Virus record (IMG/VR): IMGVR_UViG_3300030419_001557
Span: 1 to 36,683 of that record
Reading direction: 5' to 3' (one strand)
DNA length: 36,683 bases
Source of the DNA: a virus
Shown: positions 1-8,154 of the stretch, piece by piece
Position numbering within the stretch: the first letter of the stretch is position 1
Layout of the letters: every line of letters starts with the position of its first letter
Made by a program: the position numbers and the translations under genes
Notes under the pieces: model-generated
Seen by the model: only the letters and a program-made list of their open reading frames with translations
Told to the model about the DNA's origin: nothing
Databases searched by the model: none

Positions 1-1194
1 AGTTATTGTAGTTCCTGACACAGATGATGTTAATCCCGAACCACCTGCTACAGTAAAGTCTGCACTACCTGCTGTATCAGAAGCTGTATTAGTATCATCA
101 GCAGTTATAGTAACTCCTGTAATATCTCCTGTTGTAGGAGTTTCCCAAGTAGGAGCAGCTCCTGCTCCACCTGATGTTAGTACATCTCCACTTGATCCGT
201 AGTTAGCTCCACCTACTCCAAGTTCTCCTTGAGAAGTAAATCTAAATTTTTCGGTAGCTGCTTCTGAATGTCCTGTTTTAAATATTAAATCTGTAGCATT
301 AACTGCTGCAGCAAATGTTCCTTGTGCTACTGCTTCAATAGCTGCAGCTACAGCAATAGCATCTGTTCCACCTGCTTCTGAAGGAGCTTGAAACTCAATC
401 TTTCCAAGTACATCGTTTGCATTAACATCTGTAAGAGAAGTAGCAAGTAATAATTTACCTGTACTTGTAGTTGCATCTGCTGATGCTCCCATAATTATAA
501 GTTGATCTGCTGATTCATCCCATAACATATATGCCCCAGCAGATGCTCCAAAGAATTTAACATCATGTCCTGTGTCATTTACACCTACAGTAATAGTACT
601 ATTATATTGACTTGCTGTATCTGTAATAACAGAAGTTACTCCGCCTGTAGTAGTATTCAAAGTAAGAACATCTACTATTGCTCCAGGAGTACCTGCGTCT
701 CCATCGGATACACCAAATCTTAATTGTCCATCTTCGTTTCCATTTGCAGAGTCAACTGTTTCTGCTGTTATACGGGCAAACTCATGGATCTCGTCTGCAG
801 CATTCATCATTTCAAATGATATATATATCTCATCTCCATCTACTCCTGTTCTGCTTCTATTAGCAAAGGTTGCTATTTTATTACTAGCATTGTTAGTGTT
901 ATTTGCTACAAGCAATCCACCTTGAGTGTTTGCTGTGTTATTTCTTATATCTAATTCCATCATTTGAACTCTGTCTTTACCTCTTCGATATCTAACAGAA
1001 GAACCTGAAGTTATTTTTACATCATACCCATTTGCATTTTCTGTGGTTGTAGTTATTGAATAATAACCACTAGAATTAGTTGTTCCAGTAGCTACTGAAG
1101 TAGAAGTGTCAGCTTGTAATACACTTACTGTTGCTCCACTTACAGCAGTTCCGTCATCTTTAAATACATATCCTGCATTTACTATATTTGCCAT
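1..1194 (-). CDS. Fibre-like structural protein, 3' end outside window
   Basis: An open frame of 398 codons begins at ATG 1194 behind a strong AGGAGGAGG ribosome site and is still open at base 1, so the C-terminus lies outside the linear window. Residues about 7-60 (GYVFKDDGTAVSGATV...SSGYYSI) look like a carboxypeptidase-regulatory or Ig-like beta domain. The rest is Thr/Ser/Gly/Ala-rich with DITGVTITADD-type repeats, typical of phage fibre or appendage proteins in environmental phages. It is the last gene of the late block, where receptor-binding proteins usually sit. If the window is circular, the next codon read from base 36683 is TAG followed by TAA, giving a 398-aa protein. Fibre function is inferred from composition and position. 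Confidence 0.82.
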   Translation of the reverse strand, partial: MANIVNAGYVFKDDGTAVSGATVSVLQADTSTSVATGTTNSSGYYSITTTTENANGYDVKITSGSSVRYRRGKDRVQMMELDIRNNTANTQGGLLVANNTNNASNKIATFANRSRTGVDGDEIYISFEMMNAADEIHEFARITAETVDSANGNEDGQLRFGVSDGDAGTPGAIVDVLTLNTTTGGVTSVITDTASQYNSTITVGVNDTGHDVKFFGASAGAYMLWDESADQLIIMGASADATTSTGKLLLATSLTDVNANDVLGKIEFQAPSEAGGTDAIAVAAAIEAVAQGTFAAAVNATDLIFKTGHSEAATEKFRFTSQGELGVGGANYGSSGDVLTSGGAGAAPTWETPTTGDITGVTITADDTNTASDTAGSADFTVAGGSGLTSSVSGTTIT

Positions 1195-1195
1195 T

Positions 1196-1600
1196 TTATC
1201 TTCCTCCTCCTAATCTGGAGTGATCTTTATAATTTAATGCTTCTCTCACATAATAATCAACATCTTCTAACACATCATTTTCGTCAATAAATATTAAATT
1301 TATCCCTTGCCCTGCCATTTGTTGTCTAATTATTATATCATTTTGTATATATGTTGCCCCTAATCCATAGTGATAATACTCTCCTTGCACGTTTATTGCA
1401 AGATCAGGCGGGTCAGTAAACACAAAATCTAAAACAACTCCACCCTTGTCTAATCTTCCTCCCATAAGTGCTGATTGATAAGAAAAATCTACCCCAGGTT
1501 GTTTTCCGTGCCGTTCAATTAATGATCTATATACCATGTACTCTGGTATACTTCCTTCCCAATCTGGAGGAACTGTCATTTGTTGAGATTGCGTTGTCAT
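1196..1600 (-). CDS. Small protein with Vsr/DUF559-like nuclease fold pattern
   Basis: The 134-aa protein starts at ATG 1600, overlapping the upstream stop by one base (TAATG). The spacing of E20, D58 in VVLDFVF, the LAINVQGEYYH segment (68-77), D88, R92 and the IFIDENDV strand near 103-110 follows the Vsr/DUF559 branch of the PD-(D/E)XK nuclease fold, where one normally finds an acidic strand such as IExDG followed by H, then D..R. Here the expected acidic residues are N70 and Q72, so cleavage activity is doubtful. Such a gene between propeller and fibre genes is more likely a virion component or a relic nuclease. The fold assignment is inference from motif spacing only. Confidence 0.72.
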   Translation of the reverse strand: MTTQSQQMTVPPDWEGSIPEYMVYRSLIERHGKQPGVDFSYQSALMGGRLDKGGVVLDFVFTDPPDLAINVQGEYYHYGLGATYIQNDIIIRQQMAGQGINLIFIDENDVLEDVDYYVREALNYKDHSRLGGGR

Positions 1601-3510
1601 TACGGCTCACTTACTAATATAGTTGTTGTTCCTCTTTCGTCAGTTGCTGTATGTTCTAGTCCTTGAGCATTAATTATATCTACATAGTAGTTTCTATTAG
1701 TGGAGCTATCATCTCGATAAGTAAACTCTAATAATGTATTGCTGTCTATATCTGACAAGATATCTGATCTCATATCTTTAGGACTTCTGCCTTTATAAGG
1801 CTTGGTCATGTCTAAATTAACTGACCATCCAAATTTTGTGTCTAATTTTTTCCTGTATATCAATGTTAAATTTAACATGTCTGGAGAAACTGTTTTATCA
1901 TCTGTTGTTAAAGTTATTTTAAATTGAATTGATCTAAATGATATTCCGACTCCACTAGCTAGTGTGTACTCAGTAGGAGTTGTCGAATCTGTAATAGTTC
2001 CTAAAGTATAGTAAGTATCTTCGTTTCCGTCTAAAGCGTATTCCACTTTAATTTTTGCTTCAGGATTTGACGCAGAGCAATTAGCTGTGTCTACTTTAAC
2101 TTTTAGTGCTAGTTTATCTACTTCTATTTGATCTGCATTAAACCAAGGAGTATAAAGCAATCCAGTAGACTCATAATTATAATTAACAATTTGGTTAGGA
2201 TTTATAACGTCTGATTGCAACTGTTGGTAATACAAATCTCCGTCAAACCCCCAATACAATCTGTATGGATTAGTGCTAGCCAAATTTCCTCCTACGTCTG
2301 TGACAAAAGATGATGTTATTTGTTTACCTGCTTCGGTAGCAGTCCATTTAACTTCCCATCCTACTTCGTTCCATCCTAGTATTGCACTAAACCCTGTAGA
2401 GTCTGGGATAACAGGCGATTCCAATGAACCAAACATATCTGCTACTCCAGGTGCTAACGTTCCGTCTACCATTGCTATCAAATCATTGTGAGTTCCAAGT
2501 AATCCTACTATCTTTCCTCTGTTGTCAGAAGGCAATCCGTCATCTCTGTCCGGTCCTACTATTGTAACCACCGCAGAGTTTGTTCCATTAATATATTTAT
2601 ATATTCCTAGACCTGCTGGTATATACACTGAATCTCTCCATCTTACAGAGCCTTTACCATTATCATTATGAAAAGGCAAAGCTAATTGTGTTTCAACCCA
2701 TCTAGCATTAGTTGCATCATGTGCATACAGCCCTTCTTTTGTCATAGCATATAAAATAGGGTCACCACTTGCGTTTCTAGCTACAAATAAATCAGTTACA
2801 TGATTATCAGGCAATGGTAACTTAGCATCATTTGTTTCAGATCCTATAGTACTTGCATACCAAAGTTGTCCTGTACTATCTATTCCCCACAATTTATCTT
2901 GCCAAAAAGCTAGAAACTGCGTATCTTTGGTGTCATCTGTATATGTGTCTCCACTTATTAATACTCCGTCACTTTCTCCTGCTGTAACATAAGTATAGCC
3001 AGTTCCTGTTGCAATTACTAAATACATATTACCTGCCATTCTTACTTGCAAAGCGTCTGTTGCACTAGCTGGTAGTTCGTTTAACGCTGAACTCCACGCA
3101 ACAGAAGCTGTAGCGTCATTACCAGAGTTGTATTTATATATATTTTTGTCTGCATATATGCAATATAATTCTCCTTGATATTCTTGAATTATATCTAATG
3201 ATACATCTACGGGTCCTGGTACTGCTGTTGTTTTAGTTGGTAATACTAAATGTTTTTTATATCTTAATGTACATGTACTCCACCATGCTCTGTCTACATC
3301 TTTAGCCCCTTCCATGTTTTCTATCCCTATACCGCCTCTAAAATCAGACCATGAAATAACACTAGCTCTTGATTGAGAATCTCTTGAAGTGTCTCCAATA
3401 GTAACTTTAGGCGGGTATAAAGAAGTTAAAACTTGTTGAACAGGCTTGTTTATCGGATAATATTTTCCGTCTAAAAATATTTCGTTTTTTTGTATTACTT
3501 TATTAGCCAT
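1600..3510 (-). CDS. Propeller-like tail or adsorption structural protein
   Basis: This 636-aa protein starts at ATG 3510 with a one-base TAATG overlap with the previous gene. Residues about 90-330 contain repeated beta-strand blocks with aromatic and glycine positions (GELYCIYADKNIYKY, DKLWGIDSTGQLWYAS, GLYAHDATNARW), suggesting a beta-propeller. The C-terminal third contains ordinary beta-sandwich-like stretches. Its place after the head-tail adaptor candidate and before the fibre candidate fits a tail-tube-wall, nozzle or adsorption-apparatus component. No catalytic motif is visible. Structural role is likely; the exact position in the virion is not known. Confidence 0.8.
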   Translation of the reverse strand: MANKVIQKNEIFLDGKYYPINKPVQQVLTSLYPPKVTIGDTSRDSQSRASVISWSDFRGGIGIENMEGAKDVDRAWWSTCTLRYKKHLVLPTKTTAVPGPVDVSLDIIQEYQGELYCIYADKNIYKYNSGNDATASVAWSSALNELPASATDALQVRMAGNMYLVIATGTGYTYVTAGESDGVLISGDTYTDDTKDTQFLAFWQDKLWGIDSTGQLWYASTIGSETNDAKLPLPDNHVTDLFVARNASGDPILYAMTKEGLYAHDATNARWVETQLALPFHNDNGKGSVRWRDSVYIPAGLGIYKYINGTNSAVVTIVGPDRDDGLPSDNRGKIVGLLGTHNDLIAMVDGTLAPGVADMFGSLESPVIPDSTGFSAILGWNEVGWEVKWTATEAGKQITSSFVTDVGGNLASTNPYRLYWGFDGDLYYQQLQSDVINPNQIVNYNYESTGLLYTPWFNADQIEVDKLALKVKVDTANCSASNPEAKIKVEYALDGNEDTYYTLGTITDSTTPTEYTLASGVGISFRSIQFKITLTTDDKTVSPDMLNLTLIYRKKLDTKFGWSVNLDMTKPYKGRSPKDMRSDILSDIDSNTLLEFTYRDDSSTNRNYYVDIINAQGLEHTATDERGTTTILVSEP

Positions 3511-4820
3511 TACCTTACTGTTCTTACGTTAGTCAAAAAGGGTAGGGAGTTTCTTGCTTGTTCAGCTTTGTTATGCCAAAATCCTGCAAGTGTTCTCATA
3601 CCATCTGTATCAATGTCATTTCTTGTTGATCCTGCCTGTGCAACCAACGCTGTTGCGTATGCAACCACATATCTTTCTGGGACTTCTGTAATTGTAGTAT
3701 CTAGTGAAAACTCTGTAGGCACATTTCCTCCTACTATTTTAAGTAATCTGTACCCAGCCAATGCTCTTCCTCTGTCTGACAATACTAAGTCAGCAGTGCT
3801 AGCTCCCTGCACAGTACCTTGTTTATCTATTCTCCATGTGTTTCTAGCTAGTTTTTCCCATGCTGCGGTGTCATTCTTAACTGCTTTAATATCATCTAAA
3901 AATATAACACCATCTCCATCATTAATCCCTGAAGTATCTGCAAATTTTAATCCTAAGGATATAATAGCTGTATCAGTCTCAGGATTGTTTAATTGTAACC
4001 TGCAATACTTCCAAACATTTCTTGTTAATTTTGGAATAGTTAAAGTTTCTTTTGGAGAAGCTGCAGCTGCGGAATCAGAAAGTAATATTTGCAACTCTCC
4101 TCCATCAGCAAGTGTTGTAGTTTGTGTTGATTTAATCCAAAATTCTATAAAATCATATTTACTTAAATCAACAGATGTAATAGCTGCAGTCATTAAGATT
4201 CCATCAACGGGAGAACCGCCTGACGCTAATACAAACTTGTTAGCTCCCGATCCTGTTTTATAATCTTCTGTAGTTACAGACACAGTTACGTCATTTCCCG
4301 TGTCTGTAGTTTCTGTAAATGCAGAATTGCAATTATGTAATAATTTTTGTGTAATCTTATCTCTGTAATACACGTCTTGTATCATGGCTAAACCACTAGG
4401 TATTTCCCACCTGGTATTAATTCTATCTGTGTGCACGTCTAGGTTTTCTACCGGATCGTATACTCTTCCTGTTACTTCCCATATAGCTTGATTTATTAAT
4501 TCATCTACTACATCAGGATCAAATCCATCACTCCAAAGCTCGTAAGTGTCGTCACCATCTATAGCTCCGCTTGTTGTAGTTTTAAATGTTAATGTAGTAG
4601 AAGACGAAGTGTAATCAGATATTCTTTGAGTAGTTCCGCTTTTGTTCCCAGAAGTAAAACGCATATAACTTCCAATATACTCATCATCTCCACCAAATAA
4701 AGATGTATCTATAGCCGTGCTAGTAGATCCTCCTGTAGTAGTTCCTGTAATCATTTTACCCAAATTTCTACCAACTGCTTGTCTTAAATCTTTTAATGTT
4801 TTACTTTGTGTTACTGCCAT
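3510..4820 (-). CDS. Head-tail adaptor-like structural protein
   Basis: The 436-aa protein starts at ATG 4820. The first 30 residues (TLKDLRQAVGRNLG) form a helix like that opening phage adaptor proteins, and residues about 95-125 (FDPDVVDELINQAIWEVTGRVYDP) recall the helical core of head-tail connectors. About residues 165-320 form a separate beta-rich segment with HNCNSAFTE, KYDFIEFWIKST and GVIFLDDIKAV, resembling a jelly-roll or carbohydrate-binding-like insert. The C-terminal part returns to helix (ERYVVAYATALVAQAG). An adaptor carrying an inserted beta domain is the best reading; function is inferred from position and pattern. Confidence 0.75.
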   Translation of the reverse strand: MAVTQSKTLKDLRQAVGRNLGKMITGTTTGGSTSTAIDTSLFGGDDEYIGSYMRFTSGNKSGTTQRISDYTSSSTTLTFKTTTSGAIDGDDTYELWSDGFDPDVVDELINQAIWEVTGRVYDPVENLDVHTDRINTRWEIPSGLAMIQDVYYRDKITQKLLHNCNSAFTETTDTGNDVTVSVTTEDYKTGSGANKFVLASGGSPVDGILMTAAITSVDLSKYDFIEFWIKSTQTTTLADGGELQILLSDSAAAASPKETLTIPKLTRNVWKYCRLQLNNPETDTAIISLGLKFADTSGINDGDGVIFLDDIKAVKNDTAAWEKLARNTWRIDKQGTVQGASTADLVLSDRGRALAGYRLLKIVGGNVPTEFSLDTTITEVPERYVVAYATALVAQAGSTRNDIDTDGMRTLAGFWHNKAEQARNSLPFLTNVRTVR

Positions 4821-4823
4821 GTG

Positions 4824-4976
4824 TTACCTCTTCTTAGCTGTTCGTTTAGATTTTCTAAATGCAGCAGCAGTTGGTCTGCCTTTCTGCCCTTTCTTTCGCA
4901 TTTTTTCCCCAGAGCCAGCTTTTATTCTTTTTCTTTTAGCATGTATATTTGCATACAACCCTTTTCTTTTTGCCAT
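4824..4976 (-). CDS. 50-aa basic virion-cluster protein
   Basis: A 50-aa frame runs from ATG 4976 to TAA 4824 and fits exactly between its neighbours. The protein starts MAKRKGLYANIHAKRKRIKAG and continues SGEKMRKKGQKGRPTAAAF with a Lys/Arg-rich tail. Small proteins of this pattern recur in the late regions of uncultured aquatic phages, by recollection of the family. Its extreme basicity suggests nucleic-acid contact or a packaged internal peptide. There is no enzymatic motif. It belongs to the minus-strand late block. Confidence 0.85.
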   Translation of the reverse strand: MAKRKGLYANIHAKRKRIKAGSGEKMRKKGQKGRPTAAAFRKSKRTAKKR

Positions 4977-4980
4977 GTTA

Positions 4981-5259
4981 TTACCACTTCACTTTGTTTG
5001 CCCAATACGCAGCACTCATTTTTCCTTTAGCTATGTTACTTGCGTGTCGAGCTTTAAATGATTTTCTTCTTGCTTTTTGTTTAGCTGTCTTAGGACTTTT
5101 ACCTGCCCCACTAACACCTTGTTGCCCAAATCTAATAGTTTTTACCTGGTCACCTGACTTAGCAACTACTACATGAGATTTGGTTTTGTGATTAGGAGTT
5201 CGTTTAGGTTTGTTAAACCCTGAAACCCCTGCTCTTTTTAATCTTGGATCTCTAGCCAT
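4981..5259 (-). CDS. 92-aa basic conserved phage protein
   Basis: The protein starts at ATG 5259 (MARDPRLKRAGVSGFNKPKR). It contains HKTKSHVVVAKSGDQVKTIRFGQQGVSG and ends KGKMSAAYWANKVKW, with a Lys/Arg-rich middle. I recognise this overall pattern from aquatic phage genomes, where it stays a protein of unknown function beside structural genes. The conserved IRFGQQG and YWANKVKW ends suggest a defined small fold rather than a disordered peptide. It lies four bases upstream of the 50-aa gene and two bases downstream of the 29-aa gene, so the three are surely co-transcribed. Confidence 0.87.
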   Translation of the reverse strand: MARDPRLKRAGVSGFNKPKRTPNHKTKSHVVVAKSGDQVKTIRFGQQGVSGAGKSPKTAKQKARRKSFKARHASNIAKGKMSAAYWANKVKW

Positions 5260-5261
5260 AA

Positions 5262-5351
5262 TTATTTCTTCTTTTTTCTTCGCATAGTTTTTTTCTTTTT
5301 AGGTGGTCGCCCTCTTCGGCTTCCGTATGTACCTTTACCCATTGGTGGCAT
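5262..5351 (-). CDS. 29-aa AT-hook-like micro-protein
   Basis: A 29-codon frame runs from ATG 5351, behind a GGAGG site at a normal distance, to TAA 5262. It reads MPPMGKGTYGSRRGRPPKKK and ends in a poly-basic tail. The RRGRPPKKKK core matches the AT-hook pattern (Arg-Gly-Arg-Pro between basic residues) that binds the minor groove of AT-rich DNA. It overlaps the end of the upstream coiled-coil gene by 17 bases and sits between two other tiny basic genes. A role in DNA condensation or packaging is inference; coding status rests on the start, ribosome site and tight fit. Confidence 0.75.
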   Translation of the reverse strand: MPPMGKGTYGSRRGRPPKKKKTMRRKKKK

Positions 5352-5574
5352 TGCTTTCCTCCTTGATTGCTTTTTTTACTCCCGATTCTCCCATTATTCT
5401 AATTTGTTCTTTTAATTGTTTGTTTTCTCTGGTTAGAGCTTTATTCACAACCTTAAGTCTGAACAATTCATCTTCCCCCATAGCAGATGCTATGTCTTCT
5501 TGTAGTACAACTACATTATCGTTGATTTGCCCTTGCTTTCCGTTTGAATTTTCTATTGAGTTTTTTTCTGTCAA
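5335..5574 (-). CDS. Small acidic coiled-coil protein with TTG start
   Basis: I choose TTG 5574 as start because GGAGG lies eight bases upstream, giving 79 aa. The longer TTG at 5589 has no ribosome site and would make the GGAGG part of the coding region. The protein is Asn/Gln-rich at the front (TEKNSIENSNGKQGQI), then helical with a leucine pattern (FRLKVVNKALTRENKQLKEQIRIM in two overlapping heptad runs) suggesting a short coiled coil. It overlaps the 144-aa gene by 59 bases. It may be a scaffold-like or chaperone-like accessory to virion assembly; function is unknown. Confidence 0.65.
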   Translation of the reverse strand: MTEKNSIENSNGKQGQINDNVVVLQEDIASAMGEDELFRLKVVNKALTRENKQLKEQIRIMGESGVKKAIKEESNATNG

Positions 5575-5950
5575 TCTTTGTTCCTCCAAAATAAATTTTA
5601 CCAGTGCTACTTTCTTGTCTTTTTAATTTATTAGTACGAATTTCGTCTAATACTTTACCTGCATCCTTTCTTTCCTGTACTGTCATCTTTGGTTTCTTCT
5701 TACCTTGTGCTCTTACTTGTGTTAACCATGTTTCATGAGCCTCACCTATCATTGTTTCAATAGCATTGTGAGAATAAGGATCATTAGGAGTAAAAGGCAC
5801 ATTGTGAAGTACCGATCTTCTTTCTGTAACTGTGTCATAGAAACTAAATGACAAGGATTTAATACTACCTGTTCCGAACTCGTTTAAAAGAGTTACTCCG
5901 ACAGGTAGTATTAATCTTCTATCATAAGTTTCTGAACCTACGACCTGCAT
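5516..5950 (-). CDS. 144-aa late protein of unknown function
   Basis: It starts at ATG 5950, three bases after the stop of the decoration-like gene. Residues 1-75 look folded (LPVGVTLLNEFGTGSIKSLSFSFYD in strands, then a helix IETMIGEAHETWLTQV), while 80-144 are strongly basic and helical (KKKPKMTVQERKDAG, ending RKKLNRKFKRKARANQR). The basic C-terminus, like those of the three neighbouring small genes, suggests contact with DNA or with the acidic inside of a portal or head. I do not recognise the family. Confidence 0.8.
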   Translation of the reverse strand: MQVVGSETYDRRLILPVGVTLLNEFGTGSIKSLSFSFYDTVTERRSVLHNVPFTPNDPYSHNAIETMIGEAHETWLTQVRAQGKKKPKMTVQERKDAGKVLDEIRTNKLKRQESSTGKIYFGGTKIDRKKLNRKFKRKARANQR

Positions 5951-5953
5951 AAT

Positions 5954-6745
5954 TTAATTTCTAATATGCAGCATACAGGCTTGACTTTCTCCGCTAGCTG
6001 AGGGGATTCCTATTGCAACCCCTATAGTAGCTAAGTCAGATTCGTCAGAATAGTCAGCTCTTTCTGCCTTTCCATCTTCTCCTGTTTCCTGAGATACAGT
6101 TAAAGCATCTCCGACAACACCGACTTGTGCTCCTAGTAAAACACTAGATATGCCCGCAGTTTGAATCCAACAGTAATAACTTGCTGTTACAGGTATTGTA
6201 GTTACACCTATTACACCTGTTCTACTTGTTAAAGTTCCATCACCATTAACTGCTGCAATTGCATTATATGGACTTTTATAAAGTCCTGCTTCAGAACCTG
6301 TTGTTAAAGCAGTTCTTATTCCATCTTCTTCATCAAGAGTAAATATACAAGTTGCATCAGCAGAGGCATCGTGAGCAGGATGAGATTTAATTCTGTAAAC
6401 TTCACCTTCTCCTGGACCATCATTGAATATCATATATCCATCTGCATACTCGTCTTTTACAAGATCGCCTGATCCACCTGAAGCCTCTGTTATTTCTAAG
6501 CTAATGGTAGTGTCGCCTACTGAATGAGCTGCAGTAGCTGCTTTGTCTAAGTCATGGTCAGCTTCAGAAACAAGCCCATCTACCAATGTTCCTGCTACAG
6601 AAATGTCTGCCCCACTACTATTTTGAGCATAGTAAAATACTCTACCATCAGGAGTCACACCTCTAGTACCAAGTTTGTGTTTTTGGCTAGCAGTTTGTAC
6701 TTTCTCCCAGCCGTAATTTAAATTAATTGTTTTTGGAAAAGCCAT
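5954..6745 (-). CDS. Head decoration-like structural protein
   Basis: The 263-aa protein starts at ATG 6745 behind AGGAGGAAAG. The opening LNYGWEKVQTASQKHKLGTRG followed by VTPDGRVFYYA is a pattern I associate with capsid-associated proteins encoded next to the major capsid gene of aquatic phages. The remainder is beta-rich and acidic (SEADHDLD, GPGEGEVYRIKSHPAHD, IGVAIGIPSASGESQACMLH), compatible with a trimeric head-stabilising protein. It lies two genes downstream of the capsid gene, separated by a hairpin that may reduce read-through. Decoration role is inferred. Confidence 0.78.
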   Translation of the reverse strand: MAFPKTINLNYGWEKVQTASQKHKLGTRGVTPDGRVFYYAQNSSGADISVAGTLVDGLVSEADHDLDKAATAAHSVGDTTISLEITEASGGSGDLVKDEYADGYMIFNDGPGEGEVYRIKSHPAHDASADATCIFTLDEEDGIRTALTTGSEAGLYKSPYNAIAAVNGDGTLTSRTGVIGVTTIPVTASYYCWIQTAGISSVLLGAQVGVVGDALTVSQETGEDGKAERADYSDESDLATIGVAIGIPSASGESQACMLHIRN

Positions 6746-6805
6746 TATACTTTCCTCCTTATTTGTTTCACGGGTATCTTATACACCCCGCCTTCAACCG
6801 ATTGT

Positions 6806-6844
6806 TAAAAAGTCGTATAAGCTCGGTCAAAGATTACACTTATA
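6806..6844 (-). terminator. Possible weak terminator between late genes
   Basis: Read on the minus strand, GTATAAG (6844-6838) and CTTATAC (6820-6814) can form a seven-base stem with a 17-base loop, followed after GAC by five T (6810-6806). The stem is AT-rich and the loop long, so any termination is likely partial. It sits in the only sizeable gap (6746-6859) of the capsid region and could set the ratio of decoration to capsid messages. Confidence 0.3.
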
Positions 6845-6859
6845 CTAAAGAAGGAGAGG

Positions 6860-7222
6860 TTAGATAGAGGATTTCTTCTCTACCTTGACCTCTTCCTTTA
6901 CTTTTTCTTGTTTAGGTTTGCATACACACTTGTCACCTTTAGCTTCAAGTCTGCATTTGCCATCCCATTCTATAGGAAACAAACCAATGTTCCCTCTTCT
7001 TTGCTGTGTAGCTGCATCACTTGGTTGATTTTTATATTCTGATCCACAAGGAACTTCCAATTCGCCTGCAACATTAAATTTAGGAATATGATTATAGTAT
7101 GAAGTTTTACTTTGCCATTCTGGTAGTAATCCTTCAAATGTATCTATACCCATGTTTTTCCTTTTTTTATTAATATCGTTTCTAATTTTCTTTCTGTCAT
7201 GTCCATAATAATGATTAACCAA
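6860..7222 (-). CDS. 120-aa late protein with Cys-rich, charged tail
   Basis: It starts at ATG 7222, fifteen bases after the capsid gene. The first 80 residues mix aromatic and charged residues (YYGHDRKKIRNDINKKRKN, EGLLPEWQSKTSYYNHIP). A cluster C-R-L-E-A-K-G-D-K-C-V-C (about residues 89-101), plus the earlier PCGSEY, could bind a metal. The last 20 residues are a Lys/Glu-alternating tail, probably disordered. I do not recognise the family. Position directly after the major capsid suggests a head-assembly or head-completion role, which is inference. Confidence 0.78.
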   Translation of the reverse strand: MVNHYYGHDRKKIRNDINKKRKNMGIDTFEGLLPEWQSKTSYYNHIPKFNVAGELEVPCGSEYKNQPSDAATQQRRGNIGLFPIEWDGKCRLEAKGDKCVCKPKQEKVKEEVKVEKKSSI

Positions 7223-7237
7223 TTAATGCCTCCATAT

Positions 7238-8122
7238 TTAAGCTGAGTTGTTAGTTGCTAAAGCTGAAGATTTAAACTTGAGACCAGCTCCTTTGCTGTC
7301 ATCTAACTCAAATACACCATAATCTGAGGTAATAACGACCTCAGTGGCTCTCATCGATGCGTCTCGCTGCCTCTCTGTTCTAGTCTCTACAGAATTAAGA
7401 ACTGCCATAGCTGACTTGTCAGCAATAACTCCTGTTGAATCATTTGAAGAATCAATTTCTAAGTTACCATCTTCAAATATAGATACACCATTCATAGGTC
7501 TTAATCCACTATAAAAGTCTTTTAATAAATCGGCAGACCATCCATTTGAAATCTCACCTGCAGCTGCTGTAGAAGCAGTCGTAGCTGATTCTTTTGAAAG
7601 AAAAGCAACTGCATTAGGATGATGCAGGATATAAACCTGACTACCAAACTTATTAGCTTTAGCATATGCTATTGCTCCATGAACATTGTCTGCTCTCATA
7701 TCTATTGTTGTAGCTCCAAGAAGTTCACCGCCATTCAAGGTACTATACAATGAATGAACATCTGTATCTTTCTTTCTTGCCATTGCATCACCTAGCTGTT
7801 TACCAATTATTGTGAATACATTGTTTTGTTGTTCACGAACAAGTTTATCAGTTAAGATAACTTTAGCTCCGACTTCTGCTGCTGTTAAGTCAACAGTTGT
7901 CATTCCAATTTCTTCTTCGTCAACAATGTCTTGACCATCTGTTAGATCAGATACAGTCATTTGCCCTACTTTTGGAACTGTTACTTGTTTAGCTCCACTT
8001 GGAAGGCTAAAGCTCTCTATCAGAGCCATTGCTGGAGCATTATGCTCCTCGGTATATCTAGCTGCTGCAATAATAATCTTGCTCGCATTTTCTAAATTAC
8101 CAGTTGTCGCTGTTTGTGCCAT
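7238..8122 (-). CDS. Major capsid protein
   Basis: The 294-aa protein starts at ATG 8122 behind TAGGAGGAAG. Its features fit an HK97-fold capsid subunit: a helical N-terminus (NASKIIIAAARYTEEHNAP), an early strand block with alternating acid residues (VTVPKVGQMTVSDLTDGQDI), a long central helix near 115-130 and a peripheral domain with YILHHPNAVAFLSK, then TEVVITSDYGVFELDD close to the C-terminus. Length is typical. The scaffold-like gene lies directly upstream. Confidence is high from order and pattern although no single residue is diagnostic. Confidence 0.9.
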   Translation of the reverse strand: MAQTATTGNLENASKIIIAAARYTEEHNAPAMALIESFSLPSGAKQVTVPKVGQMTVSDLTDGQDIVDEEEIGMTTVDLTAAEVGAKVILTDKLVREQQNNVFTIIGKQLGDAMARKKDTDVHSLYSTLNGGELLGATTIDMRADNVHGAIAYAKANKFGSQVYILHHPNAVAFLSKESATTASTAAAGEISNGWSADLLKDFYSGLRPMNGVSIFEDGNLEIDSSNDSTGVIADKSAMAVLNSVETRTERQRDASMRATEVVITSDYGVFELDDSKGAGLKFKSSALATNNSA

Positions 8123-8154
8123 TACGACTTCCTCCTATTTAAAGGTTTATAAAA

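Noticed and set aside
3490-4263. Long plus-strand frame opposite the adaptor gene
   Set aside because: It is the antisense shadow of 3510-4820; composition (Ser/Leu/Cys-rich) and lack of a ribosome site argue against it, as for other plus-strand frames in 1-20400.
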